In this document: piece after piece, positions 17,621 through 26,778 of the stretch
How the letters are laid out: each line of letters opens with the position of its first letter
Numbering within the stretch: the first letter of the stretch is position 1
From: Algoriphagus sp. Y33
GTDB lineage: Bacteria > Bacteroidota > Bacteroidia > Cytophagales > Cyclobacteriaceae
DNA: 64,000 nucleotides
Direction of reading: 5' to 3'
Assembly: GCF_014838715.1 (NCBI RefSeq)
Contig: NZ_CP061947.1
Location: 4,516,001 to 4,580,000, forward strand
Notes under the pieces: generated by a model
Seen by the model: only the letters and a program-made list of their open reading frames with translations
Databases searched by the model: none
Told to the model about the DNA's origin: nothing
Translations under genes and position numbers: made by a program

Positions 17621-18041
17621 GGCTTGTTCAACTTTGCTCCTTTTATTTTTAATAAGTTGTAAAACAACCTTAAGTAAAGATGAAGTAAACCGTGTTCTGG
17701 GAGTTGAGGAAGCAAATGACTGGATATTGGTGATCCATCCTGCAGGATGTAGGACGTGTCTGGATCAACTGTACCAAACGCTAAGCGAACTAGAACTAAC
17801 TGGAGGAGCGATAGTCATAGTTGCCAAAAACAGTAAAACACTTAGAATGTCGGCCATTTTTGAGCAATCTCCTGTCCCTCTCTATCTTGATGAGCAGAGG
17901 GTATTGCTCAAGAAGGGGCTGATTAAATACCAAGATCAGCTTTTGCTTTTTAGCGGGGGAAGCATCAAAAGATATGAGATCATGGAATATCTACTTCTGG
18001 TTGAAAAGTTAAAAGAAGTTGACAGATTATACTCAGAGTAG
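17610..18041 (+). CDS. Thioredoxin-like lipoprotein with CxxC
   Basis: A 143-residue protein starting at the ATG at 17610, overlapping the end of the DUF4221 gene by 11 bp, so probably translationally coupled. Lipobox LFLISC (Cys17) indicates membrane anchoring. The segment DWILVIHPAGCRTCLDQLYQTL carries Cys47-x-x-Cys50 at the start of a helix after a buried strand, the thioredoxin active-site geometry; later strands GAIVIVAKN and VPLYLDEQ fit the same fold. The cis-Pro expected before the second strand is plausible in QSPVPLYL. A role in disulfide formation or exchange on the cysteine-bearing peptide encoded upstream is an inference from context. Confidence 0.7.
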   Translation: MRIKACSTLLLLFLISCKTTLSKDEVNRVLGVEEANDWILVIHPAGCRTCLDQLYQTLSELELTGGAIVIVAKNSKTLRMSAIFEQSPVPLYLDEQRVLLKKGLIKYQDQLLLFSGGSIKRYEIMEYLLLVEKLKEVDRLYSE

Positions 18042-18077
18042 CAACAGATCATAATTAACCATTTAAAACCCTTGTTA

Positions 18078-20849
18078 ATGACAACAACAATTCTTCACAA
18101 AAATTACACAAGATTAAGTTTGTTACTACTGGGTATGATATTGGTCGCAGTGCTTCCTTTTTGGGGATTTGGTGATCTTCCCTCTTTTTTGCAAGCTGAC
18201 CAAACCGCATATCTACTTGTTTTGTCTGGATTATTTGGGGTGGCATCATCCCTACTCTTGCTCAATAGAAGCCCCTACTTGATCAAGTTAACTTCCATAG
18301 ATTTGCTCCTACTTCTGGTTATTTTATATTACCTAATTAACTGCTTTATCATACAAACAAATCCCACCGTCTCCTCCCGACTATATGACTTATTTGGACT
18401 GACTATAATCTACATATTGGTCAGAAGTATCGGTAACCTTTCGCCTTGGCCTGTTTTAGTTTTTCCCGTTTTTGGATGTCTAGTCCAAGTTGTATATGGA
18501 GAGCTGCAACTGTTAGGAGTTTTCCCCTCTTTGCACCCACTATTTCCTCTGACGGGCAGCTTTTTCAATCCGGGACCATATGCAGGATATCTTGCTATTG
18601 TTTTCCCTATAGCGCTGGGGGCATACTTCTATTTCAAACCAGGAAACTCCCCATTTCCATTGAGCCCATTCTTGATTAAGTATGGTTTTCTGGTTATTTG
18701 CCTAGGCATCATAATAGTCCTGCCGGTAACAGGTTCCCGGGCTGCTTGGCTGGCAGTGGCTCTCTCTTCAATATTCTTATACGCTACCCGCTATAGATCC
18801 AAAAGCATTGAAAGCTATCTGACTACCCAGACAAAAAAAATCACATTGGCGGCTCTGGCTCTGATCCTAGTACTTCTAGCCCTGTCGGGAATGTACCTGT
18901 TGAGGAAGGATTCAGTAGATGGTAGACTATTGATTTGGAAGGCTTCCATGGGAATTATCCAGAAACATGTTTTGACTGGGGTTGGGCTTGATCGCTTCGA
19001 GGCTGTTTATATGGAATCGCAGGCAGATTATTTCAGAAGTTTCCCAAACGACCCCGCAATTGCGTTAGCCGATGATACAACATACGCCTTCAACGAGTTA
19101 CTATTGATATGGACCGAACAAGGGACAATTGGGCTTTCTTTAGTTTTGATCTTATTGGTTATGGCATTTCGAATACGAGGGAGCCAGAAAAAACCAGAAA
19201 TATGGACAGCACAAGCAGGTCTAATAGCTCTACTTGTCTTTGGGATGTTTTCCTATCCTTCAAATATCTTACCCATCAAGTTATGTGGGATACTATACCT
19301 GGTGATTTTGGCTAAACATGCTCCAAATTTAGGACAAGTAAAATTACTAAAAGATGTACGCAGGATCATACCCATACTCCTTATCATAATATCTGTGACT
19401 ACCATGTGGCAAGGATATCGACAGTATCAAGCTACATTACATTGGAAAGAAGCCCTTACCTATTATCATAAGGGATCCTATTTGTCAGCTATAGAGACTT
19501 ACGATAAAGCCTATCCACATTATTCCTATGACGGAGAGTTTTTGATGAATTATGGAAAGGCACTTTCCATGGCTGAGGAGCACGGAAAAGCTATTGATGT
19601 ACTGGAAAAAGGAACAAAACATTTGAACAATTCGATTGTCCAAACTACTTTAGGAAACAGCTATAAAGCTATCTTCAGGTATGAAAAAGCTGAAATGGCC
19701 TATCAAATGGCTTCGGATATGCTTCCCGACCGACTTTATCCGAAATACCTATTAGCAAAACTTTACGACCTTATGGGTGAAAAAGGAAAAATGGAAAGTA
19801 TTGCTTTATACCTTTTAAATAAGGAGCCAAAGGTCCCCTCCCAAGCAGTAGACGAAATCAAACAAGACATGAAGGATTTGTTGGAGATGCATTCCCCTCA
19901 GGCTCTATTTGGTCAAGACAATGCCATTTGGACTGAAGGCATTTATTTGAGAGGCGAAAATATCACTACTGGGGAAAAACTTACAGACCTACATATCATC
20001 AAATATGCCAAAACACTCAAAAAGTACCATGTAAAGTATGCCTATCTCTTTGCTGGGCCTTACAAAGAAGATGGACATCTACCCGAATATCCTTTTTCCA
20101 AAACAGCTATTCGGTCTGTAAAGCTACTTAAAGAACATTACCCCGAAATAGTAATATTACCCTGGATAGGAGGGGTACAAAACAAAACTGTGTATATCAA
20201 TGATTCTTCCTGGGTGAAAAATGCAGTAGAAGACACTAAGCTGCTAGTGGAAACGCTTTCTGTCCCCGGAGTGCACGTGGATTTTGAGTATATTATTCCA
20301 GGAGACTCATTTCTGGATCGAAACATCAAAAAAGAAAAGATAGGAGATCGTGAGATGTATGGAGAACATGTCAATAACTTTCACAAACAACTGCGTAGTA
20401 AATTACCCGAGGCCTTTATTTCTTCAGTTATGGTAGCCACCTCTCCGGAGTCAAGTCCTTGGAAAAGAAAGTTTAGTCTCGAGGAGCTTCAAAAACTAAC
20501 CCAATATATCGATCAGCTATCCTTTTTGTACTACGATACCCAAATAAACGATCAAGAGACATTTCAACGGAATTGCACAGCACTAATTCAAGATATCAAG
20601 ACTCTAAAAGCAATAAATGATATTCAATACCTTGTGGCTATTGGGACATTTGTAAACAGACCAGAACTGCAAAAATACCGTAACATGGAAATAGAAAATG
20701 TGCCTAATTCATTAAATACAATTAAAACCAGTTCTTTTCAAATAGACCCCAGTAATAAACTCGTAGATGGAATAGCTATATTTTGTGATTGGGAAACCAA
20801 CCTTCAAGAATGGAATCAATTTTATGTGAATTGGGTGGAACAAAAATAA
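18078..20849 (+). CDS. O-antigen ligase-like membrane protein fused to TPR and GH18-like domains
   Basis: A 923-residue protein starting at the ATG at 18078; the two codons before it are TTG-TTA. Residues 1-430 hold about eleven hydrophobic segments and the Wzy_C (O-antigen ligase) signature region with a large periplasmic loop (GSRAAWLAVALSS, LTGVGLDRFEAVYMESQADY, FNELLLIWTEQGTIGL). Residues about 440-580 are tetratricopeptide-like (EALTYYHKGSYLSAIETYDKA, TLGNSYKAIFRYEKAEMAYQ). Residues about 595-923 resemble a GH18-type TIM barrel: VHVDFEY matches the DxxDxDxE end strand, and SFLYYDTQ matches the M-x-Y-D segment. Wzy_C proteins transfer glycans from lipid carriers to lipid A or proteins. 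Such a triple fusion is unusual. Confidence 0.8.
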   Translation: MTTTILHKNYTRLSLLLLGMILVAVLPFWGFGDLPSFLQADQTAYLLVLSGLFGVASSLLLLNRSPYLIKLTSIDLLLLLVILYYLINCFIIQTNPTVSSRLYDLFGLTIIYILVRSIGNLSPWPVLVFPVFGCLVQVVYGELQLLGVFPSLHPLFPLTGSFFNPGPYAGYLAIVFPIALGAYFYFKPGNSPFPLSPFLIKYGFLVICLGIIIVLPVTGSRAAWLAVALSSIFLYATRYRSKSIESYLTTQTKKITLAALALILVLLALSGMYLLRKDSVDGRLLIWKASMGIIQKHVLTGVGLDRFEAVYMESQADYFRSFPNDPAIALADDTTYAFNELLLIWTEQGTIGLSLVLILLVMAFRIRGSQKKPEIWTAQAGLIALLVFGMFSYPSNILPIKLCGILYLVILAKHAPNLGQVKLLKDVRRIIPILLIIISVTTMWQGYRQYQATLHWKEALTYYHKGSYLSAIETYDKAYPHYSYDGEFLMNYGKALSMAEEHGKAIDVLEKGTKHLNNSIVQTTLGNSYKAIFRYEKAEMAYQMASDMLPDRLYPKYLLAKLYDLMGEKGKMESIALYLLNKEPKVPSQAVDEIKQDMKDLLEMHSPQALFGQDNAIWTEGIYLRGENITTGEKLTDLHIIKYAKTLKKYHVKYAYLFAGPYKEDGHLPEYPFSKTAIRSVKLLKEHYPEIVILPWIGGVQNKTVYINDSSWVKNAVEDTKLLVETLSVPGVHVDFEYIIPGDSFLDRNIKKEKIGDREMYGEHVNNFHKQLRSKLPEAFISSVMVATSPESSPWKRKFSLEELQKLTQYIDQLSFLYYDTQINDQETFQRNCTALIQDIKTLKAINDIQYLVAIGTFVNRPELQKYRNMEIENVPNSLNTIKTSSFQIDPSNKLVDGIAIFCDWETNLQEWNQFYVNWVEQK

Positions 20850-20893
20850 TCAGAAATAATTTTCAGGAGTATTTAATCAATATGTTTATCCGC

Positions 20894-21025
20894 AATGATA
20901 CCAGTAACCGTATTTTCCTTGCTTTATTGGCTGGAAGACCGATGACGGATGACCGAAGTAGCCTCATCGATAAAGTTTACCATATCTTATGTCGCTTTTG
21001 CTTCCTTACTGGTAGAAAAGCGGAT
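20894..21025. repeat. Dispersed intergenic repeat, copy B
   Basis: About 132 bp that align with 3692-3817 (copy A); the shared blocks are listed there. It fills the gap between the ligase-like gene and the hydrolase gene. The plus-strand frame running across it (20789-21046) is therefore not a gene. Confidence 0.65.
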
Positions 21026-21066
21026 ATACAGATAATCAATATATGAAATACTAATAAGATAAGTTT

Positions 21067-22701
21067 GTGTCAAAAATCACACGTACAATATTTCAAATCA
21101 TAGTCAGTTTATCCCTAGCTTGTACTAGTGAGAAAAGATATTACTGTGACGATCTCTCGATTTCTTTTCTTTCATCTGGCTTGGAAATGGAAAGTAAGTT
21201 TTTTTTGTTGGAGACAGGAGATATCATTTTTTCTGCTAATCCGTCAAACTCTTTTTCATTTTTTCAATATGATGGGATTTCCGTTGGCACCTTTGACACA
21301 TTAAGCAACCAGCACTCTCCTTTTCTTTATAATAAAAAAATAGTTGGTCTTCAAGACTATAATGGGAATGAAAAATGGAAGTCTACAAGCACGGAGCTTA
21401 ATAGATATTTTGAGGAGTGGGATTATATTCAATCAATATTTTCCTTCATACAAGGAAAATTACTGGTCGTCAAGTTGAAAAACAAAGGTGAAATATACCT
21501 CATTGATACTAATACAAAAACTAAGAAAGTGTTGTTCAACAATACTTATGCCTTGCATCATGTGGAATACTCGGAAGAACACCGCTTCATAATAATTAAT
21601 TTTGATGACAAGTTATTTCGCGTAGATCTTGAAACAGATAGTATCGATCTAAAAATAACAACTAGCGGATCCCAAAAATTAAACCCATATATATGGAAGG
21701 ATTCAGTGTACTTTTCCTCCAACCACGATTCCGAGTATTTTAGAATATATGCGATTGATGCCATGAAGACAACCTTTAGCCCTAAGCTGGTTTACTATTC
21801 TGAAAATGATGTTAGGTTGCCAAAAATTCTTGAGGATGATTTATTTTTTATCGAAGTTAAAAACGGAGAATATTTACTTAAGAAAAAAAATCTAAAAACA
21901 TCTAAAATACAAAATATTACCAATAAAGGAGTTGTCTACAACTACACTCTACATAAAGATCAATACATTTATTACATTTATTCAGATTTTAATACTCCTA
22001 AATCATTATATGTATATGATACTAAACACCGAACAACGAATAATATAACTGGAAAATCTGTCATAGCAGACCTCTCCTATCAATATATTAATGGGGATGC
22101 CGCAAAGTCTTCCGCCTACGAATATTTCCCTGATTCGAAGAAAGACATTAAAGGAGTCATTTTGCATTTTAGACCTGGATTACATAGTGATTTTTCACCA
22201 CGATGGGATCCTGTTCTAAATAATCTTGTAAACAACGGATATGTAGTAATTAGCCCTAACTATCCAATGTCAAGCGGCTTTGGAAAAACTTATTATAATG
22301 CTTCTTTTAAAGACGCTGTAGATGATATGGAAAGATGGGTTAATGATTTAAAAAATCGGTTTAAAAACATGCCTTTTTACTGTCTATCCTCAAGTTCTGG
22401 TAATATATTAATGGAACAGGTGTTATCTAAGGTCGAAGAAAAAGTTGATGCCGCTGTTTCAATGTTTGGTATACCTGCATTTGACAATCCATCTCCCATG
22501 GTTCCTACTTTATATATTTTGGGAGAAAATGACCCTATAATTGAATTTGTCGAAACGAGTAAGAAACTTAATTCGGCTTCAAATAATAATGTCCGATTAG
22601 TTAGCTATAAGAATGAGGGACACTGGTTTAGGAATCAAAATAATATCGAAAATAGTGTTACAGAAATTATTAAACACTTTTGCAGATTTGGAGACATCTA
22701 G
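21067..22701 (+). CDS. Lipoprotein with beta-propeller and S9-like alpha/beta-hydrolase domain
   Basis: A 544-residue protein with GTG start (MSKITRTIFQIIVSLSLAC, lipobox SLAC). Residues about 30-335 have propeller-like repeats; about 355-540 form a prolyl-oligopeptidase-type hydrolase: LHFRPGLHSDFSPRWDP, GYVVISPNYPMSSGFGKTY, the nucleophile turn YCLSSSSGNILM, the Asp in LGENDPIIEF and the His in NEGHWF. The usual GxSxG reads S-x-S-x-G, so the nucleophile is present but the first Gly is not. The gene is clearly richer in A/T (many AAA, ATA, AAT codons) than its neighbours, suggesting separate origin. A protease acting on the island's peptide is conceivable but unproven. Confidence 0.72.
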   Translation: MSKITRTIFQIIVSLSLACTSEKRYYCDDLSISFLSSGLEMESKFFLLETGDIIFSANPSNSFSFFQYDGISVGTFDTLSNQHSPFLYNKKIVGLQDYNGNEKWKSTSTELNRYFEEWDYIQSIFSFIQGKLLVVKLKNKGEIYLIDTNTKTKKVLFNNTYALHHVEYSEEHRFIIINFDDKLFRVDLETDSIDLKITTSGSQKLNPYIWKDSVYFSSNHDSEYFRIYAIDAMKTTFSPKLVYYSENDVRLPKILEDDLFFIEVKNGEYLLKKKNLKTSKIQNITNKGVVYNYTLHKDQYIYYIYSDFNTPKSLYVYDTKHRTTNNITGKSVIADLSYQYINGDAAKSSAYEYFPDSKKDIKGVILHFRPGLHSDFSPRWDPVLNNLVNNGYVVISPNYPMSSGFGKTYYNASFKDAVDDMERWVNDLKNRFKNMPFYCLSSSSGNILMEQVLSKVEEKVDAAVSMFGIPAFDNPSPMVPTLYILGENDPIIEFVETSKKLNSASNNNVRLVSYKNEGHWFRNQNNIENSVTEIIKHFCRFGDI

Positions 22702-23176
22702 ATGTGATTCTTACTTTGTAAGATTCCTCGACACTGCGCAATACTGCTCCTTGATGAGCTGTGTCAATTGCCTCAACCTTGTCTTATTTTAAGTTAAAGT
22801 TGACATCTGGAAACCTCCTATATTAAAATAAATAGTTTGGATTAAATAGAATCTTTGAATTTGATTATCCAGGAAATATTCCTAATAAAATCAATTGGAT
22901 TATCCAGTTTTCTGGATCCATTTTGATAAAAATACAGAGCAATCTATGCAACAACTATAGATAGTTAACCCAATCTAGCACGATTTGATTGCTCTAACAA
23001 TTAAGATCTAATATGCCCCTCAAGTCAACTCGTTCCTTTCGAGCAGAGTAGCGGATATATTCAAGAGTAACAGTCATACTTGTAAAGATTTGTTTTGAAC
23101 ACTGTTTAATGCATCTTATTTAATTAACTAAATCAATAAACACAAAGCCAGTATCACTACTGACGTTGTGCTATCC
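22702..23176. other. Right edge of the accessory island
   Basis: 475 bp, AT-rich. Near 23145-23172 an imperfect hairpin (CACAA.CAGTA / TACTG.TTGTG) follows aroF on the minus strand and may be the terminator of the trp operon. No gene, tRNA or integrase remnant was recognised. Confidence 0.45.
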
Positions 23177-24196
23177 CTACAACAATTCAAATCCCTTCCG
23201 CATCGCAAAACTCTCTCTGATCCAGCTTGCCAATCGTGCGCTCTGCGCAAAGTCAAGCGTCTGCTGTCCGTCGGAATAGGCCTTCTCCGGAACTTCATGC
23301 GATTCGTAAATAATCCCATCCGCACCGGACATTACTCCTGCAAGTGCCATCTGTGGCACATAAGCCCGAATACCGATTCCATGTGAAGGATCCACGATTA
23401 CAGGCAAGTGGGATTTCGCTTTTAAAATCGGAATAGCATTCAAGTCCAATGTATTTCTACTAGCCCGCTCGTAAGTCCGGATTCCTCTTTCGCAGAGAAT
23501 CAGTTTTTCATTTCCTCCAGAGAACACATACTCCGCGGACTGCAAAAGCTCTTCAATTGTACCGGAAATCCCCCGCTTGATCATCACTGCTTTATCCACT
23601 TTTCCCAACTCATCCAGCAGATTGAAGTTTTGGGAATTTCTGGCTCCTACCTGATAAATATCCACATAAGGATACATTTCTTCGATCTGCGAAGTCTGCA
23701 TCACCTCGGTCACAATCTTGATCCCAGCCTCACTGGCGATATCGTGCCACAGTTTCAGCCATTCCAGTCCCAATCCACGGAATGCATAAGGACTGCTTCT
23801 TGGTTTGAACACTCCTCCACGCATCATCTTGATATCATTTTCTACGCAATGGGCTACGACAGCACGGATTTGCTCTTCGGATTCGATAGAGCATGGTCCG
23901 GTGATCACTGCCATTTCCCCTTCTTTGATGAATACGCCATCCCCCAAATCAACAGAAGTCGGCTTGGCTTTCCATTTTTTGGACACCAACTTATACTCGT
24001 CAGAGACAATGTGGATATCGATTATCCCATCCATCTGTCCGATTTGGCGGATATCAAATTCCTTTTTGCCGATACCGATCAGATAGTCACCAAGCTGAGT
24101 TTTCACCTCAGTGGTTTTATAGCCAATGCCATTGACTTTTTGGATCAAATTCTCTTTTTGACTGTCGGAAATATCGGGTTGAAGCTGAATGATCAT
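23177..24196 (-). CDS. aroF: 3-deoxy-7-phosphoheptulonate (DAHP) synthase, class I-beta
   Basis: A 339-residue enzyme that condenses phosphoenolpyruvate with erythrose 4-phosphate, the first step of the shikimate pathway. Residues 1-75 form the N-terminal ferredoxin-like regulatory domain; the TIM barrel follows with ITGPCSIES, FKPRSSPYAFRGLG, YQVGARNSQN, MIKRGISG, ILCERGIRTYE and VIVDPSHGIG, which supply PEP and metal ligands. No chorismate mutase domain is fused. It is the last gene of the trp operon, 69 bp after trpA, with a perfect 15-bp inverted repeat in the gap. Its 3' 177 bp are duplicated, with synonymous changes only, at 15678-15854. Confidence 0.96.
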   Translation of the reverse strand: MIIQLQPDISDSQKENLIQKVNGIGYKTTEVKTQLGDYLIGIGKKEFDIRQIGQMDGIIDIHIVSDEYKLVSKKWKAKPTSVDLGDGVFIKEGEMAVITGPCSIESEEQIRAVVAHCVENDIKMMRGGVFKPRSSPYAFRGLGLEWLKLWHDIASEAGIKIVTEVMQTSQIEEMYPYVDIYQVGARNSQNFNLLDELGKVDKAVMIKRGISGTIEELLQSAEYVFSGGNEKLILCERGIRTYERASRNTLDLNAIPILKAKSHLPVIVDPSHGIGIRAYVPQMALAGVMSGADGIIYESHEVPEKAYSDGQQTLDFAQSARLASWIRESFAMRKGFELL

Positions 24197-24216
24197 GGTT
24201 TTGTCGATTTTATATA

Positions 24217-24249
24217 AGCTTTTCCAAAGTTCGAAACTTTGGAAAAGCT
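24217..24249. repeat. Perfect 15-bp inverted repeat between trpA and aroF
   Basis: Arms AGCTTTTCCAAAGTT and its exact complement with a 3-nt CGA loop. No T-run follows on the minus strand, so it is more likely an mRNA processing/stability hairpin or an intra-operon attenuator than a full terminator. Confidence 0.7.
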
Positions 24250-24265
24250 AAATCATTGGAAAATC

Positions 24266-25039
24266 TTAATTGATTAATGATTGAATATACCCCTGAATGT
24301 CCTCACTCAGATTTTTAGAATCCTTTACCGTCTTGATAAAGGCCGATCCTATAATGGCCCCATTACTGTATTCGGAAGCTTTGGAAAAAGTCTCGGAATC
24401 TGAAATACCAAAACCGATCAGTCTCGGATTTTTCAAATTCATAGCTTTGACCCGCTCGAAATAAGAAATCTGCTCATCACTAATTCCTGCTTTTGCTCCT
24501 GTGATGCTATGGGAAGAAACCATGTAAATAAATCCGCTAGTGTTTTCATCGATTTCCCGAATACGCTTTTCTGAGGTCTGCGGAGAAATCAAAAATGTGT
24601 TTACCAAACCATATTGTTCAAAAAGCACCTTATATTCATCCAAATACTGCTGCATAGGAAGGTCCGGCAGAATGAGTCCATCCACTCCTACCTCCTGGCA
24701 TTTTTCGCAAAAAGCCTCCATGCCATATTGTATAATCGGATTTAAATACCCCATCATAACCACAGGAATGGAAATTTTCTCACGAAAGTCTTCAAGTTGC
24801 TCAAAGATTTTCTTCAGTGAAATCCCATTTTCAAGCGCAATCATATTGCTATCCTGGATAGTCGGCCCATCAGCTACAGGATCAGAATAGGGAATGCCAA
24901 TCTCTATAATATCAGCACCTCCCCGCTGGATTGCCTCCATGATTCCCATAGTGCTTTCCAGTTCCGGGAAACCCGCTGTGAAATAGATAGAGAGCGCACG
25001 GGAGCCCTTTTCTTTAAATAGTTTATGTATTCGGTTCAT
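24266..25039 (-). CDS. trpA: Tryptophan synthase alpha chain
   Basis: 257 residues. It cleaves indole-3-glycerol phosphate to indole and glyceraldehyde 3-phosphate, passing indole to TrpB. The catalytic Glu lies in IIEIGIPYSDPVADGPTIQ and the catalytic Asp in VDGLILPDLP; the phosphate-binding loop is GFGISDSETF, with IIGSAFIK near the end. Length and order match the family. It is separated from trpB by about 508 bp that contain REP-like repeats, which is unusual for this gene pair, normally adjacent or overlapping. Confidence 0.97.
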   Translation of the reverse strand: MNRIHKLFKEKGSRALSIYFTAGFPELESTMGIMEAIQRGGADIIEIGIPYSDPVADGPTIQDSNMIALENGISLKKIFEQLEDFREKISIPVVMMGYLNPIIQYGMEAFCEKCQEVGVDGLILPDLPMQQYLDEYKVLFEQYGLVNTFLISPQTSEKRIREIDENTSGFIYMVSSHSITGAKAGISDEQISYFERVKAMNLKNPRLIGFGISDSETFSKASEYSNGAIIGSAFIKTVKDSKNLSEDIQGYIQSLIN

Positions 25040-25547
25040 TTTGATTACTGGTTTTCGTAATTATTCGGATTTGAAAACTTCATTATTCAGCATTCCTATT
25101 TCGACATTCATTATTTCTAATTGAAAAACTCAAAAATTGGAAAATTATATATGAGGCACAAAAGCGGTAAGATTGTGAAGAATTGGTAATGAGACTGTTG
25201 ATATATTAATTTATTCAACCCCTTCAGGGTTGATTTAAGGCGGCCCCATGATTTTTCCCATGGGTTACACCCATGGTTATTGAAAGGTTTAACCCCTTCA
25301 GGGTTAATACAAATAAGATCATACGTTATATCTACAGGTTCCGATAGCATCACAGACCCTCATGTCAATTAGGATACAATCTCCGCCATGGCGGGCAAGC
25401 ACTTCAGCATTGGTTCATATTACCAGGAAGCCTCCACTTCAAAATTCGACATTCAGCGTTCCTCATTTTTGACAGGTAATAGCACCAAGTTCAAATTACG
25501 ATTGAGGTTCAGCTTTATGTCGTAAATCAAAAATCGCAAATCCTAAA
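25040..25547. repeat. REP-like repeat cluster between trpB and trpA
   Basis: A 508-bp gap holding two copies of the palindrome AACCCCTTCAGGGTT (25217-25231 and 25291-25305) and, between them, the inverted repeat CCATGGGT/ACCCATGG (25258-25276). Such CCCTTCAGGG and CATGGG...CCCATG blocks recur in intergenic regions of Bacteroidota and are thought to be REP-type elements spread by REP-associated transposases. Repeated phrases near both ends (ATTCAGC(A/G)TTCCT and TTCGACATTCA) add a second layer of direct repetition. The short minus-strand frame at 25117-25353 is an artefact of these repeats. Confidence 0.65.
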
Positions 25548-26726
25548 TCAGTACTTTCCCCATTTAATATAAGTATCCAGATCCTTGTCCCCTCTTCCCG
25601 AAAGATTCACCACGATCACATCATCTTTGGAATACTCGATCATATTCAAAGCATACAGCGCATGGGCAGATTCGATTGCGGGAATAATTCCTTCAAGCTT
25701 GCTCAACTCAATTCCCGCCGCCATCGCATCTTTATCTTCCACTGCCACAAACTCTCCTCTTCCCACATCAAACAAATGGGCATGGACAGGTCCTATTCCC
25801 GGATAATCCAATCCTGCGGAGATCGAGTGCGGTTCCACTACCTGCCCATCTTCAGTTTGCATCAAAATCGTCTTCGATCCATGCAAAATCCCGGGAGTCC
25901 CAAGCACCGTTGTCGCTGCTGACTTTCCTGAAGAAATCCCCAGCCCTGCCGCTTCTGCAGCTACCAAGCGAACTTCAGGTGTATTGTAGTAGTGATAAAA
26001 AGCACCGGCTGCATTTGACCCGCCTCCTACACAGGCAATGACGATATCAGGGTTTTCCCTGCCTTCCTTTTCTTTCAGTTGCCACTTGATTTCTTCCGAA
26101 ATCACGGACTGAAATCTCGCTACCATCTCAGGATAGGGATGCGGTCCTACCACCGAACCGATAATATAATGGGTATCTACCGGATTATTGATCCATGCCC
26201 GCATAGCTTCGTTAGTTGCATCTTTAAGTGTTTTGGAACCTGAGGTTGCCGGAACTACAGTAGCTCCGAGAATCTTCATACGCTCTACGTTGGGATGCTG
26301 GCGGGCGATGTCTATTTCTCCCATATACACCGTGCATTCCATCCCCATAAGTGCGCAAACTGTCGCCGTAGCCACTCCATGTTGTCCTGCTCCTGTCTCC
26401 GCTATAATTCGCTTCTTCCCGAGCTTCTTCGCCAAGATGATCTGACCTATGGTGTTGTTCACCTTATGAGCCCCTGTATGGCAGAGATCCTCGCGCTTAA
26501 GGTAGATTTTAGCACCGTACTTTTCGGAAAGGCGGGAAGCAAAATAGAGAGGAGTCGGACGGCCCACATAATCTTTCAGCAATCCCCTGAATTCATCCTG
26601 AAACTCCTTAGAAGCCATGATCGACTCGTAATTCTCTTTCAGTTCTTCAACATTCGGATGCAGCATTTCGGGAATGTAAGCTCCTCCGAACTTGCCATAA
26701 AACCCCTTTTCATCTACTTTGATCAT
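25548..26726 (-). CDS. trpB: Tryptophan synthase beta chain
   Basis: About 392 residues from the ATG at 26726 ([20 protein letters not shown]); the frame continues to 26774 but the extension has no resemblance to TrpB. The pyridoxal-phosphate lysine is in the segment [15 protein letters not shown], and the phosphate loop is [23 protein letters not shown] is the substrate-binding loop. It condenses indole with serine. Upstream spacing to trpF is about 52 bp. The enzyme belongs to the TrpB1 class that pairs with TrpA. Its distance from trpA is abnormal because of the inserted repeats. Confidence 0.97.
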   Translation of the reverse strand: MIKVDEKGFYGKFGGAYIPEMLHPNVEELKENYESIMASKEFQDEFRGLLKDYVGRPTPLYFASRLSEKYGAKIYLKREDLCHTGAHKVNNTIGQIILAKKLGKKRIIAETGAGQHGVATATVCALMGMECTVYMGEIDIARQHPNVERMKILGATVVPATSGSKTLKDATNEAMRAWINNPVDTHYIIGSVVGPHPYPEMVARFQSVISEEIKWQLKEKEGRENPDIVIACVGGGSNAAGAFYHYYNTPEVRLVAAEAAGLGISSGKSAATTVLGTPGILHGSKTILMQTEDGQVVEPHSISAGLDYPGIGPVHAHLFDVGRGEFVAVEDKDAMAAGIELSKLEGIIPAIESAHALYALNMIEYSKDDVIVVNLSGRGDKDLDTYIKWGKY

Positions 26727-26778
26727 ATTTTTACAGTTATTAGTTGATACCCATGAACTATGGTTGTCCAACAATTTT

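Noticed and set aside
20789..21046. Plus-strand frame of 85 codons
   Set aside because: Starts inside the ligase fusion gene out of frame and then translates repeat copy B.
25117..25353. Minus-strand frame of 78 codons between trpB and trpA
   Set aside because: The stretch NPEGVKPFNNHGCNPW is the translation of the REP-like palindromes; such frames are common artefacts.
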